From NCBI RefSeq assembly GCF_018881505.1, contig NZ_JACVQC010000001.1, forward strand, positions 62,001-126,000: a stretch of DNA of 64,000 nucleotides, given 5' to 3'. Position 1 is the first letter of the stretch. Every line of letters begins with the position of its first letter. Positions 38,970 through 47,453 of the stretch are shown here, piece after piece. The notes beneath the pieces were generated by a model. That model was not told where the DNA came from, did not search any database, and worked only from the letters and a program-made list of their open reading frames with translations. Source of the DNA: Polynucleobacter sp. UK-Mo-2m-Kol15 (GTDB lineage: Bacteria; Pseudomonadota; Gammaproteobacteria; Burkholderiales; Burkholderiaceae). The position numbers and the translations under genes were made by a program.

Positions 38970-40096
38970 AATGATTTGACCATCTTAATATGAATCGGAG
39001 CGCTCCAAGAGGACCATTGAGTCAGGCGAACTAAACAGAATACCAATGCGGCAGAACCGCCGGTATGCATTAATGCAGCGAGAAGTGGCCACTGAAAAAC
39101 GACATTAGAAATTCCTGTCAGCGCTTGAAGAATGAGTAAGCCTAATAGCAGCTTGGCTATCCTACCCATTCCGCATAATGCAGGATCATTTAATTGGAAG
39201 GCGCTTATCCCCAAGAATCCCAAGACAAATACAGCAATCACAGCAAATAGGCGATGCGCCCAATGTATGGTTTGCAAAGCGACAGGGGAAATGGATTCAC
39301 CCTGAGCATTTAGCCCCAATTGACGCCATAAAGTAAAACCTTCTTGCCAAGCCATTTCAGGCGCAAAAGTTCCCATACAAGTTGGAAAATCAGGGCAAGC
39401 TAACACTGCGTAATTTGTACTTACCCACGCACCCAAAAATATTTGCATGGATAAAACTATCGCAGCAAGTAAGAGCAACTTTGCAGAAAGTGGCTTGGCC
39501 TGAAAGTAATGAACTGTGGAAGATTTTTCTTCCCATTTTTTTTGTGCGTAAGCAGTTAAGCAAGCCAACAAAACCAAAGCCAACATTAAATGAATTGTCA
39601 CAATGATGGGTTGCAATTTAAGGGTCACAGTCCAGGCACCAAATGCCCCCTGAATACATACTAAAACCAGTAAACCAAGACTACCCAATAAGGGCCACTT
39701 ACCCAAGCTCTTGAGCTTGCCCCAGGAAACTACTACCTGAATCAAAATTAATGCTCCAACAGTCATTGCTAAATAGCGATGAATCATTTCTATCCAAGCC
39801 TTGATGACGGTTACTGGGCCCGTAGGCATGGTGGCTTCAGCTAACTGGATCTCACCAATCGCATGCCATGGGTTTGATGTGCCATAGCACCCAGGCCAAT
39901 CTGGACAGCCTAAGCCGGAGTCAGTTAGTCGAGTAAATGCCCCAAACACAATCAAATCAAATGTCATGAATACCAAAACCCAATTGAGCTTTTGGAAAAA
40001 GTGATAGTCCGACCTAGTCCAGAGATACGCCAAAGGTAGGCCTGCAAAGACAATTGCGATTGCAGCTAACTCCGCAAGCAATAGCAAGCTACTCAT
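38966..40096 (-). CDS. ctaA: Heme A synthase CtaA (COX15)
   Basis: CtaA oxidises heme O to heme A in the inner membrane. The 376-residue protein has eight helices with the conserved His residues in EMIHRYLAM and HWAHRLFAV and the extracellular-loop Cys pairs ([10 protein letters not shown] and [10 protein letters not shown]). The paired Cys-loop pattern is the type found in alpha- and betaproteobacteria. It overlaps the unknown membrane gene upstream and ctaB downstream by four bases each. Confidence 0.97.
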   Translation of the reverse strand: MSSLLLLAELAAIAIVFAGLPLAYLWTRSDYHFFQKLNWVLVFMTFDLIVFGAFTRLTDSGLGCPDWPGCYGTSNPWHAIGEIQLAEATMPTGPVTVIKAWIEMIHRYLAMTVGALILIQVVVSWGKLKSLGKWPLLGSLGLLVLVCIQGAFGAWTVTLKLQPIIVTIHLMLALVLLACLTAYAQKKWEEKSSTVHYFQAKPLSAKLLLLAAIVLSMQIFLGAWVSTNYAVLACPDFPTCMGTFAPEMAWQEGFTLWRQLGLNAQGESISPVALQTIHWAHRLFAVIAVFVLGFLGISAFQLNDPALCGMGRIAKLLLGLLILQALTGISNVVFQWPLLAALMHTGGSAALVFCLVRLTQWSSWSAPIHIKMVKSL

Positions 40097-40752
40097 TGCA
40101 ATTTTTCACCCTTACGATTGAGGCGTAGTAGCTTCTCGAGATCTTTTTTCATTCTGCCAAATTCCTTGGGGGAGTTTGTCACAGGAAAGATCATCATCTT
40201 GGCTGGACTCGGATCAATTAACTGAATCTTCTGGCCAGCTCCATCGCGATTAAGCCATGCATCAAATTCTGCTCTTAATTTAGGATCCACCGGTAAATCT
40301 ACAACCTGAAATCCTGCCGTCTTTTGATCGTAGGCCAGTAATACCTCTGGATCTACTGGCTTGCCATCTATATTTACCCAAACTAGCTGAACGCGACTAC
40401 TCTCACGACCAACTGCAATTCGCAATTGACGCATTAAAAATAAAGCCTCAAGACAAGACTCATTTTTAATGGTGCACTCCCCCGCTGGCCTAGCCACCAG
40501 TAAGGTCCACTTTCCATTGAAAGGAATATCAAACCAGGCTGGATTCATATCCTGTACCGGCTGAACCAAAGTTCCAAAATTGGTCTTCCCACCCTCTGGC
40601 TTGAAAACGTAATAAGCCAAATAGGAAGCGATGACTGGTGCTGCACAGGCGAGCAATAAGAGCAGCATCTGAATGCGCCCACGTCGAGTTTGGGTATCCA
40701 CCTTAGATGCATCTGTTTGTGATGCTGGAATCAATAGTTCTTTATCACTCAC
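40093..40752 (-). CDS. Membrane-anchored protein of unknown function in the oxidase biogenesis operon
   Basis: This 219-residue protein has a charged N-terminus, one membrane helix (about 29-50, MLLLLLACAAPVIASYLAYYVF) and a periplasmic domain of about 165 residues. That domain has a pair of cysteines (ECTIKNESC) and a fold hint of a thioredoxin-like or SCO-like protein (FNGKWTLLVARPAG..., QLVWVNIDGKPVD, IQLIDPSPAKMMIFP), but no recognisable copper motif. It is locked between surf1 and ctaA by four-base overlaps. I infer a role in cytochrome oxidase assembly from position only. Confidence 0.75.
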   Translation of the reverse strand: MSDKELLIPASQTDASKVDTQTRRGRIQMLLLLLACAAPVIASYLAYYVFKPEGGKTNFGTLVQPVQDMNPAWFDIPFNGKWTLLVARPAGECTIKNESCLEALFLMRQLRIAVGRESSRVQLVWVNIDGKPVDPEVLLAYDQKTAGFQVVDLPVDPKLRAEFDAWLNRDGAGQKIQLIDPSPAKMMIFPVTNSPKEFGRMKKDLEKLLRLNRKGEKLQ

Positions 40753-41531
40753 CCTCTGTCTCCATTCGCAGCAAGCTCTCGCCGATATTTCATTAGCCCA
40801 TTAATGAGCCAAAATAAAAATCCAGTCAGTGCCAAAGCAAACCACTGGAAGGCATAAGCATAATGGCGATCGACTCCATTTGTTGGGGAGGGCCAATTTC
40901 TCACTAAACCATCTTTTTTTAGGGAATTAGACTCGCGAAGGATAAATGGCAATTGCTTCCATCCGTAATGTTTAGCCTCAAGGGCCAAATCAAAATTTTG
41001 CTCAATCCTGGGACTGGCTTTGATATCGTCTTTTTGGCCTAATTCATAAACTCTGCCCGGATGAGGGAAAGCCACTCCCTCAATCATCACCACTTCATCG
41101 ACTGTTTTGACTGGGGGTAACTCAATACGATTTTCGTTATTACGAGGGGCCCATCCCCGATTGACCCAAAGAATGGTCTCTTGGCCATCCAATTTCAGCG
41201 GCATCATTAGATAAAAACCTGATTGCCCAGCAGCACCTGTACCACCCTCAGGAATCGGACGAGGGCGGTTATCTAGCCAAACTGCCTCGGCTTTCATAAA
41301 ACGGCCACGAGCCAGAATACGACGCTCTGCAGCTTGCTCCAAGCTGAGGTCATCCTCATTCACATTCAAGATGGGCATTTGTAGTTTTGCACCTAAGGAC
41401 TCACCCAAGAGAATCTTTTGCTCTGCCCGATTTAACTGCCAAATACCAGCACCACAGCCCACTAAAATAACCACAAGGGCTGATAATGTAGCAACTGCAC
41501 GGCTAGTAAATAGGCTAGTAAATATATTCAC
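40749..41531 (-). CDS. surf1: SURF1-family cytochrome oxidase assembly protein
   Basis: This 260-residue SURF1 homologue helps insert heme A into subunit I. It has one N-terminal helix (ALVVILVGCGAGIWQL), a large periplasmic domain with LDNRPRP and WVNRGWAPR, and a second helix near the end (YAFQWFALALTGFLFWL). The start is a GTG at 41531; no ATG fits the conserved N-terminus. The DUF2909 gene begins 14 bases away in the other direction. Confidence 0.93.
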   Translation of the reverse strand: MNIFTSLFTSRAVATLSALVVILVGCGAGIWQLNRAEQKILLGESLGAKLQMPILNVNEDDLSLEQAAERRILARGRFMKAEAVWLDNRPRPIPEGGTGAAGQSGFYLMMPLKLDGQETILWVNRGWAPRNNENRIELPPVKTVDEVVMIEGVAFPHPGRVYELGQKDDIKASPRIEQNFDLALEAKHYGWKQLPFILRESNSLKKDGLVRNWPSPTNGVDRHYAYAFQWFALALTGFLFWLINGLMKYRRELAANGDRG

Positions 41532-41545
41532 AGGGGTATTTTGAG

Positions 41546-41758
41546 ATGAAATGGATTATTCCAGTTGCACTACTAATGATTGTAGGAAGCCTAGGCTCCG
41601 CTCTCTACTTCATGATGAAAGACAAAGGCGGGAGCTCAAGAATGGTTCAGTCGCTCATGTTGCGCATTGGGCTATCAATCGTACTCTTCTTAGGGATTCT
41701 GATCGCCCACTACTTTGGGTATATCGAAGCTACTGGCGTTCGAGTGGGAACAAACTAA
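41546..41758 (+). CDS. DUF2909 twin-transmembrane protein
   Basis: This 70-residue protein consists of two hydrophobic helices (about 4-23 and 40-60) separated by a basic loop (MKDKGGSSRMVQSL), matching the small DUF2909 family. It is the only plus-strand gene in the oxidase locus, between ctaE and surf1, and is followed by a strong terminator. Family members often sit beside cox genes in betaproteobacteria, so a role in oxidase assembly is plausible but unproven. Confidence 0.85.
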   Translation: MKWIIPVALLMIVGSLGSALYFMMKDKGGSSRMVQSLMLRIGLSIVLFLGILIAHYFGYIEATGVRVGTN

Positions 41759-41790
41759 TCACCCACTGTTACGCACAACAACTCAAAGCA

Positions 41791-41820
41791 AATCGGGGCT
41801 CATTGCCCCGATTTTTTTAT
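41791..41820. terminator. Bidirectional terminator between DUF2909 gene and ctaE
   Basis: AATCGGGGC-TCATT-GCCCCGATT forms a nine-pair hairpin followed by TTTTT on the plus strand. It ends the DUF2909 transcript; on the minus strand the arms follow the ctaE stop but the T-run is weaker. Confidence 0.88.
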
Positions 41821-41823
41821 CAT

Positions 41824-42678
41824 TTACATCCAATATACAGCGATGTAAAGACCAAGCCAGACAACGTCAACGAAGTGCCAGTACCAAGCAGCACCTTCAA
41901 ACGCAAAGTGGTGCTCAGCAGTAAAGTCACCGCGAATCATGCGACGCAATACGATAGCCAACATGAGACCACCGAGGAATACGTGAAAGCCATGGAAACC
42001 CGTCAACATAAAGAAGGTTGAACCATAGATACCTGACGTTAACTTCAAATTCAGATCAGAGTAAGCATGATAGTACTCATATACCTGGAAGCCTAAGAAG
42101 ATAATGCCAAGCAAAACTGTAGCAGCTAAGCCATTAATGGCTTTCTTCATGTGGTTTTCACGAAGCGCATGGTGAGCATAAGTCACAGTGACACCAGAGC
42201 TCAAGAGCAACAAAGTATTGATCGTAGGAATTGGCCATGGACCCATGGTTGTAAATTTCTCTACCAAACCAGCAGGGCCATCATTTGGCCAAACTGCTGT
42301 GAAGTTAGGCCAAATTAATTTGCTTTCCACATCACCCATCCAAGGCATCGCAATATTACGCGCGTAGAACAAGGCTGCAAAGAAGGCGCCAAAGAACATA
42401 ATCTCGGAGAAGATGAACCAAGCCATCGACCAGCGGTAGGAAATATCTACGTTCACCCCATTCTTGCCAGAGTTAGACTCGGCAATAGTGTCTCCAAACC
42501 AGTTGTACAGGACAAATATCACCCAAAGTACACCGACTGCAGTTACTGGTCCGCCCCAAGCCGCATGGTTTACCCAGCCAGACATACCGGCACCAAAAGC
42601 CAGCAAACCTAAAGCTGCTGACGCTGGATGGCTGGATAGTCCGGGAACGAAATAGTAAGGGGTTGAATTGGATGACAT
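41824..42678 (-). CDS. ctaE: Cytochrome c oxidase subunit III
   Basis: This 284-residue membrane protein has the seven helices of subunit III with the conserved WMFSE-type block (SMAWFIFSEIMFFGAFFAALFYAR), the THHALRENH region and FHGFHVFLGGLML, and it ends WHFVDVVWLGLYIAVYWM. The start at ATG 42678 (MSSNSTPYYFVPG) has AGAGAGAA upstream; a longer frame begins six codons earlier. It follows DUF2970 by 29 bases. Confidence 0.97.
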   Translation of the reverse strand: MSSNSTPYYFVPGLSSHPASAALGLLAFGAGMSGWVNHAAWGGPVTAVGVLWVIFVLYNWFGDTIAESNSGKNGVNVDISYRWSMAWFIFSEIMFFGAFFAALFYARNIAMPWMGDVESKLIWPNFTAVWPNDGPAGLVEKFTTMGPWPIPTINTLLLLSSGVTVTYAHHALRENHMKKAINGLAATVLLGIIFLGFQVYEYYHAYSDLNLKLTSGIYGSTFFMLTGFHGFHVFLGGLMLAIVLRRMIRGDFTAEHHFAFEGAAWYWHFVDVVWLGLYIAVYWM

Positions 42679-42707
42679 CTTATTCTCTCTATTCAATCAA
42701 AAAATAA

Positions 42708-42902
42708 TCAATGGGACACAACTGCTTTAACTATCAAAAGGAGTATGCCCATAAAAATCAAGGCACCTAAAACTCCCGCAATAATAATGTGGACAAAACT
42801 TAATGAAGCAACATCTTCTTGTAAACCTGATTTTTTACGCACACCCAAAAAAGCCCACAATACTGCGATCATGGATTGCATAAAGGTGCTTTTCTTAGTC
42901 AT
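42708..42902 (-). CDS. DUF2970 small membrane protein
   Basis: This 64-residue protein has two hydrophobic segments and a basic middle (FLGVRKKSGLQED), matching the DUF2970 family that is found between ctaG and ctaE in betaproteobacteria. Its ATG overlaps the ctaG stop by four bases. The biochemical role is unknown; the position suggests an oxidase-associated function. Confidence 0.85.
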   Translation of the reverse strand: MTKKSTFMQSMIAVLWAFLGVRKKSGLQEDVASLSFVHIIIAGVLGALIFMGILLLIVKAVVSH

Positions 42903-43492
42903 GACGCCGTTTTCGATTTAGGGGTTGTTGAGCCTGCAGGCTGCTGACCCACGCCTAACTCAAAAAAGGTGTATGACAAGGTAATCGTTTTCACATCAGC
43001 CGGAAGCCCAGCATCAATCACAAACATCACCGGCATCTTCTTCATTTCATGAGCCGCCAAGGTTTGCTGCTGAAAACAAAAACATTCTAATTTAGTAAAA
43101 AACTCCATAGCGCTCTTAGGCGCATAACTTGGAATGGCTTGGGCATCGACAGGACGATTCAAATTGTTTGTTACTTCGTAAACAATTTCTGTCATCTCAC
43201 CTGGATGCACCTCTAAAAAATTCTTCACCGGACGAAACGTAAAAGGTCCGCGACTATTCGAGTCAAACTCGATAGTTACCTTACGCGAATAGTCAACTTG
43301 AGTATTGCCAACCTTATTGGCGCTGTATGCGCGAATACCATAGTCATTCTTGCTAGTCACTACATTAATACCAGTAACCTCACATAAGGCCTTATACATT
43401 GGCACAAGTGCGTAACCAAAACCAAACATCATCACCGAAGCAATCAGAAGCTTTAGCAAGATTTGGCGGTTAACGGAGGCAATAGCAGACAT
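42899..43492 (-). CDS. ctaG: Cytochrome c oxidase assembly protein CtaG (Cox11)
   Basis: Cox11 delivers copper to the CuB site of subunit I. The 197-residue protein has one N-terminal helix (LLIASVMMFGFGYALVPMYKALC) and a periplasmic Ig-like domain with the copper-binding CFCFQQQ motif and the conserved MPVMFVID. The length is normal. It is preceded by the tiny assembly protein, 14 bases away, and coupled to DUF2970 downstream. Confidence 0.96.
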   Translation of the reverse strand: MSAIASVNRQILLKLLIASVMMFGFGYALVPMYKALCEVTGINVVTSKNDYGIRAYSANKVGNTQVDYSRKVTIEFDSNSRGPFTFRPVKNFLEVHPGEMTEIVYEVTNNLNRPVDAQAIPSYAPKSAMEFFTKLECFCFQQQTLAAHEMKKMPVMFVIDAGLPADVKTITLSYTFFELGVGQQPAGSTTPKSKTAS

Positions 43493-43506
43493 AAGAGTGA
43501 TGAGCC

Positions 43507-43641
43507 TCAGCCCAGTAAGCTCCGCTTAAGCACAATCCCAACAAAGAACACAATGGCAACGCTCAAAAGGATAAAACCCAATCTGCGATTACTAGCAGAT
43601 TGGGATTTTTGCACGGCCGTTAACTTAGATTCCTGCAGCAT
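43507..43641 (-). CDS. Small cytochrome oxidase assembly protein
   Basis: This 44-residue protein (from MLQESKLTAVQKS) has one hydrophobic helix (LGFILLSVAIVFFVGIVL) and a basic end. Its ATG lies inside the last codons of ctaD, overlapping that gene by 17 bases in another frame, and it precedes ctaG. A family of about 40-residue oxidase small assembly proteins is known at exactly this position in Burkholderiales. A longer upstream frame exists but runs within ctaD and is rejected. Confidence 0.78.
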   Translation of the reverse strand: MLQESKLTAVQKSQSASNRRLGFILLSVAIVFFVGIVLKRSLLG

Positions 43642-45244
43642 GTAACTCTTTAGCGTCAGGAGGCGTCTCAAATGTATGGTGTGGGGCAGGCGATGGAACT
43701 GTCCACTCCAAACCTTTAGCACCATCCCATGGCTTCATCGAAGCTTTTTCGCCTTTGCCGTTATAGGCTGGCAACACAACAAAAAGCAAGAAGTAAACCT
43801 GAGACAAACCAAAACCAAGGGCGCCAATAGAGGCAATCGTATTAAAGTCAGCAAACTGTGTTGGGTAGTCAGCGTAACGACGTGGCATGCCAGCTAAGCC
43901 CAAGAAGTGCATTGGGAAAAAGGTAATGTTAAAGAAAATCATAGAAGTCCAGAAGTGGATCTTGCCGCGAGTTTCGCTTGCCATATAGCCAGTCCACTTT
44001 GGACACCAGTAGTAGAAGCCAGCAAACATTGCAAACAAGGAGCCAGCTACCAATACATAGTGGAAGTGAGCTACCACGTAGTACGTATCTTGAAGACCAA
44101 TATCAATCGGCGCCATCGCAAGGATCAAGCCAGTAAAACCACCCATGGTGAATACAAAAATAAATCCAACTGACCACAACATAGGAGTTTCAAAGGTCAT
44201 AGACCCTTTCCACATTGTCGCAACCCAATTGAAAATCTTTACACCTGTTGGAACTGCAATCAACATCGTGGCATACATAAAGAACAATTGGCCAGTTACC
44301 GGCATGCCAGTTGCGAACATATGGTGAGCCCAAACGATGAATGACAAAATCGCAATGGATGCAGTTGCATAAACCATCGAGCTATAACCAAACAAAGTTT
44401 TTCTTGAGAAGGCAGGAATAATCTCGCTCACGATTCCGAATGCTGGAAGAATCATGATGTAAACCTCTGGGTGACCAAAGAACCAGAAAATATGCTGGAA
44501 CATGATTGGATCGCCACCGCCAACTGCGGAGAAGAAAGAAGTACCAAAATGACGATCCGTGAGCACCATGGTGATTGCACCAGCCAACACAGGCATTACA
44601 GCAATCAACAGGTAAGCAGTAATCAGCCATGTCCAGCAGAACATTGGCATCTTCATCAATGTCAGGCCAGGTGCACGCATGTTCAAGATGGTCACGATGA
44701 TGTTAATCGAACCCATGATGGAAGATGCACCTAATAAGTGGAGCGCAAAAATACCCATGTCTAAGCCTGGGCCCATTTGTGAGGTCAATGGAGCATACAA
44801 AGTCCAACCACCAGCAGGTGCACCGCCAGGTGCCAAGAATGAGCCAAACAATAAACAAGCAGCCACCGGAAGAATCCAGAAACTAAAGTTATTCATGCGA
44901 GCGAAAGCCATATCGGATGCGCCGATTTGCAAAGGAATCATCCAGTTCGCAAATCCAACGAAGGCTGGCATGATCGCGCCGAACACCATTACTAGACCGT
45001 GCATGGTGGTTAACTGATTGAAGAACTCAGGGCGCAAGAATTGCAGTCCGGGTTGGAATAATTCCAAACGAATACCCAAAGCCATCACACCACCAGCCAG
45101 TAAGCTGATAAACGAGAAGATCAGGTACATCGTACCGATATCTTTGTGGTTAGTTGCAAACAACCAACGACGCCAACCATGTGGCGTGTGATCATCATGC
45201 GCATGGTCGTGTGCGTGATCGTGGGTAGTTGAAATGGTGCTCAT
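43625..45244 (-). CDS. ctaD: Cytochrome c oxidase subunit I
   Basis: This is the catalytic heme-copper subunit (heme a, heme a3 and CuB). The 539-residue protein has twelve helices with FWFFGHPEVYIMILPAFG (CuB His and cross-linked Tyr), VWAHHMFATGMP and VVAHFHYVL carrying the heme ligands. It belongs to the aa3 type. The N-terminus is a His/Asp-rich extension, HDHAHDHAHDDHTPH, that could bind metal. It follows ctaC by 44 bases. Confidence 0.98.
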   Translation of the reverse strand: MSTISTTHDHAHDHAHDDHTPHGWRRWLFATNHKDIGTMYLIFSFISLLAGGVMALGIRLELFQPGLQFLRPEFFNQLTTMHGLVMVFGAIMPAFVGFANWMIPLQIGASDMAFARMNNFSFWILPVAACLLFGSFLAPGGAPAGGWTLYAPLTSQMGPGLDMGIFALHLLGASSIMGSINIIVTILNMRAPGLTLMKMPMFCWTWLITAYLLIAVMPVLAGAITMVLTDRHFGTSFFSAVGGGDPIMFQHIFWFFGHPEVYIMILPAFGIVSEIIPAFSRKTLFGYSSMVYATASIAILSFIVWAHHMFATGMPVTGQLFFMYATMLIAVPTGVKIFNWVATMWKGSMTFETPMLWSVGFIFVFTMGGFTGLILAMAPIDIGLQDTYYVVAHFHYVLVAGSLFAMFAGFYYWCPKWTGYMASETRGKIHFWTSMIFFNITFFPMHFLGLAGMPRRYADYPTQFADFNTIASIGALGFGLSQVYFLLFVVLPAYNGKGEKASMKPWDGAKGLEWTVPSPAPHHTFETPPDAKELHAAGI

Positions 45245-45288
45245 GGATTACTCCGGTTTAGTTTGATCTGTATAAATTCTTAAATTGA

Positions 45289-46446
45289 TTACTTACTAGC
45301 ACGTGCTGAGACAATATCTTGGGTCTGAATCGCTTCGCCCGTTTTATTGCCCCATGCATTACGGGTGTAGGTCATTACTGCAGCAATATCACCATCAGAA
45401 ATCACGCCTGCCCACTTTGGCATTGCACCCTTACCGTTAATCAGAATGTCGTATTGAGCTGCTTTAGGTCCAAGCACCATCTTGCTACCATCAAGCGCCG
45501 GGAAGGCCCCTGCACCTTTGCCGTTTGGCTGATGGCAGGCTGCGCAGTTAGCTGCATAAACCTTAGCGCCGCGCTCTTTTTGCTCATCTAAGGTGTAAAC
45601 CTTAGTCGGATCATCGGAAGAAGCACCCATTTCTTTTTTCTTCTCATCAACCCACTTGGTGTAATCCTCTTGGGAAACGACTCTCACTACGATCGGCATA
45701 AAAGCATGTTGCGCACCACATAGCTCTGAACATTGACCACGGTAAGTACCTATTTTTTCTGCACGGAACCAGGTGTCTCGAACGAAACCAGGGATCGCAT
45801 CTTGCTTTACGCCAAATGCTGGAACAGCCCATGCATGGATAACGTCATTTGCAGTGGTAATCATGCGGATCTTCTTACCAACAGGCACGACCATCTCATT
45901 ATCAACCTCCATCAAATAGGTACTTGATTTTGGTGCCAAGTTATTAACAGCCTCGCGCGAGGTCGATAAGGTAGACAAAAAGCTAATCCCCTCGCCTTCG
46001 CCTTTGATGTAGTCGTAACCCCATTTCCACTGGTAGCCAGTAGTTTTAATTGTGATATCTGAATTGGTGGTGTCTTTCATTGCCACAACAGTTTTTGTTG
46101 CAGGCAAAGCCATACCAATAACGATCAGCAATGGAATCACTGTCCAAATGATCTCAACTGTGGTGCTCTCATGAAATGAGGCAGATTTGGCGCCCAAAGA
46201 TTTGCGGTGCTTCAAGATTGAATAAAACATAACCCCAAAAACGCCAATAAAAATCAGCGCGCAGATGATCAGCATCATCCAATGGAGCCAATGGATCTCA
46301 GCCATGATTTTTGTAGCTGGGGCCGTAAAGTTCAACTGATTAACTACTGGGCCGCCTGGCATATCTTCTGCAGCGCTTGCTAACGCTGTGCCAAAGGCTG
46401 CTACTAAATAGAGCGAAGCCCTAGTGACTTTTCCAAATAAATTCAT
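45289..46446 (-). CDS. ctaC: Cytochrome c oxidase subunit II with C-terminal cytochrome c domain
   Basis: Subunit II holds the CuA centre that accepts electrons from cytochrome c. At 385 residues it includes a signal sequence, two membrane helices, the CuA domain with QCSELCGAQHAFM (Cys about 235) and a fused class I cytochrome c domain with CAACHQPNGKG (about 299) near the C-terminus. The fused heme makes this a caa3-like architecture common in betaproteobacteria. It opens the cox operon; a candidate promoter lies upstream. Confidence 0.98.
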   Translation of the reverse strand: MNLFGKVTRASLYLVAAFGTALASAAEDMPGGPVVNQLNFTAPATKIMAEIHWLHWMMLIICALIFIGVFGVMFYSILKHRKSLGAKSASFHESTTVEIIWTVIPLLIVIGMALPATKTVVAMKDTTNSDITIKTTGYQWKWGYDYIKGEGEGISFLSTLSTSREAVNNLAPKSSTYLMEVDNEMVVPVGKKIRMITTANDVIHAWAVPAFGVKQDAIPGFVRDTWFRAEKIGTYRGQCSELCGAQHAFMPIVVRVVSQEDYTKWVDEKKKEMGASSDDPTKVYTLDEQKERGAKVYAANCAACHQPNGKGAGAFPALDGSKMVLGPKAAQYDILINGKGAMPKWAGVISDGDIAAVMTYTRNAWGNKTGEAIQTQDIVSARASK

Positions 46447-46535
46447 CTTATTCTCTGTTTATTGTCGTGAACTACTGCGGCGATACGGCCTCAGAAAGCC
46501 CAAAAAAACGGTTTGAAGCAATTCAACCAGCGCTA

Positions 46536-46564
46536 ATTATAGGGTTAATTAAGCTCAACAACAA
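46536..46564 (-). promoter_or_regulatory. Candidate promoter of the cox operon
   Basis: On the minus strand a perfect TATAAT (46541-46536) is preceded, after exactly 17 bases, by TTGTTG (46564-46559). It is 90 bases upstream of the ctaC ATG. The -35 matches only the invariant TTG. Confidence 0.5.
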
Positions 46565-46626
46565 ACCGGGCCGGGCAGGGCAGGCTCAATCTTGGCAATG
46601 GTTTAATAGATAGTGAGCACTAACAC

Positions 46627-47430
46627 TCAAGCAGAATCACTCCTAGTATTGCGCCCTATTTGATTTAAATCAACATAAGCAACATGATCCTGCGCCTTGG
46701 CAAGGTGCTTACCTAAAGCCCAGGCATGCCCATAAACCACCTCTAATGTTAGTTTTTTGGGTAATGGAGTCTCTAAAGCGCTACTTTGACTGCTGGGATT
46801 AAGCAAATGTAATGCCCTTGCATCAGCCAGAAGAACGGCGTCAGACTCATAATCTAAACACAGGAACTCCATATCCATTACTGGGTCTGAGAAACGCTCA
46901 CCTAGTAGAGCGTCGCCCATATCGTGCATATCCCAGGGGCTGGCTAACTTTTGAAGCGGTAATTGCTGCGCCAAAAGTTCGGAGTTGAGCTCTTTGGCAG
47001 TATCGGGACCTAAGTAACTCAATGTCAGCAATCCACCCTCTTTGAGCACTCGCCAGCACTCTTGCAAGAAATGCTTAGGATCGGCTAAGTCCTGAATTAG
47101 GAGAACACTGACTACTAAATCGATAGAATTGCTAGGAAGATTAATGCGGCCTGTTTTCTTATAGTCAGCAATAGAAATAATAGATGCTGACTTCATTCTT
47201 GAATTCCAAAAACGAGAGACCCTCAGTTTGAATAAATCAAAACTGGATAGCTCGCATTCTGGCGCACTATGAAAACGAATTCCTGGAAAACGTTTTGTCA
47301 GAAAAGGGGCATGCGCTCCAGGAAAATCTGGAATCAGTAAGACGTCCTTTGCTTCCAACTTCACGATATCCAATTTTTGCAACATACGCGCTGCAATTTC
47401 ATCCTGAAGCCATCTCATTGATTGGGTCAT
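46627..47430 (-). CDS. BioC-like SAM-dependent methyltransferase
   Basis: This 267-residue class I methyltransferase resembles BioC, the malonyl-ACP O-methyltransferase of biotin synthesis. Seen: an N-terminal MRWLQDEIAARMLQKLDIVK helix like the BioC start, IDLVVSVLLIQDL (motif around the SAM carboxylate), and ECWRVLKEGGLLTLSYLGPDT. The glycine-rich SAM motif I is weak (DVLLIPDFPGAHAP), so activity is uncertain. No other bio gene is near. The longer TTG frame (47484) runs into comF and is rejected; the comF start is 23 bases away. Confidence 0.75.
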   Translation of the reverse strand: MTQSMRWLQDEIAARMLQKLDIVKLEAKDVLLIPDFPGAHAPFLTKRFPGIRFHSAPECELSSFDLFKLRVSRFWNSRMKSASIISIADYKKTGRINLPSNSIDLVVSVLLIQDLADPKHFLQECWRVLKEGGLLTLSYLGPDTAKELNSELLAQQLPLQKLASPWDMHDMGDALLGERFSDPVMDMEFLCLDYESDAVLLADARALHLLNPSSQSSALETPLPKKLTLEVVYGHAWALGKHLAKAQDHVAYVDLNQIGRNTRSDSA

Positions 47431-47453
47431 TGGCTCAGTATACTCAGCGACCC

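Noticed and set aside
41551..42021. 156-codon plus-strand frame spanning the DUF2909 gene, terminator and ctaE end
   Set aside because: It runs through a perfect terminator and into ctaE antisense; the DUF2909 frame explains the region better.
43642..43725. Upstream extension of the small oxidase assembly protein
   Set aside because: The extension is read inside ctaD out of frame and shows no export or family features; the 44-residue form matches the known small family.
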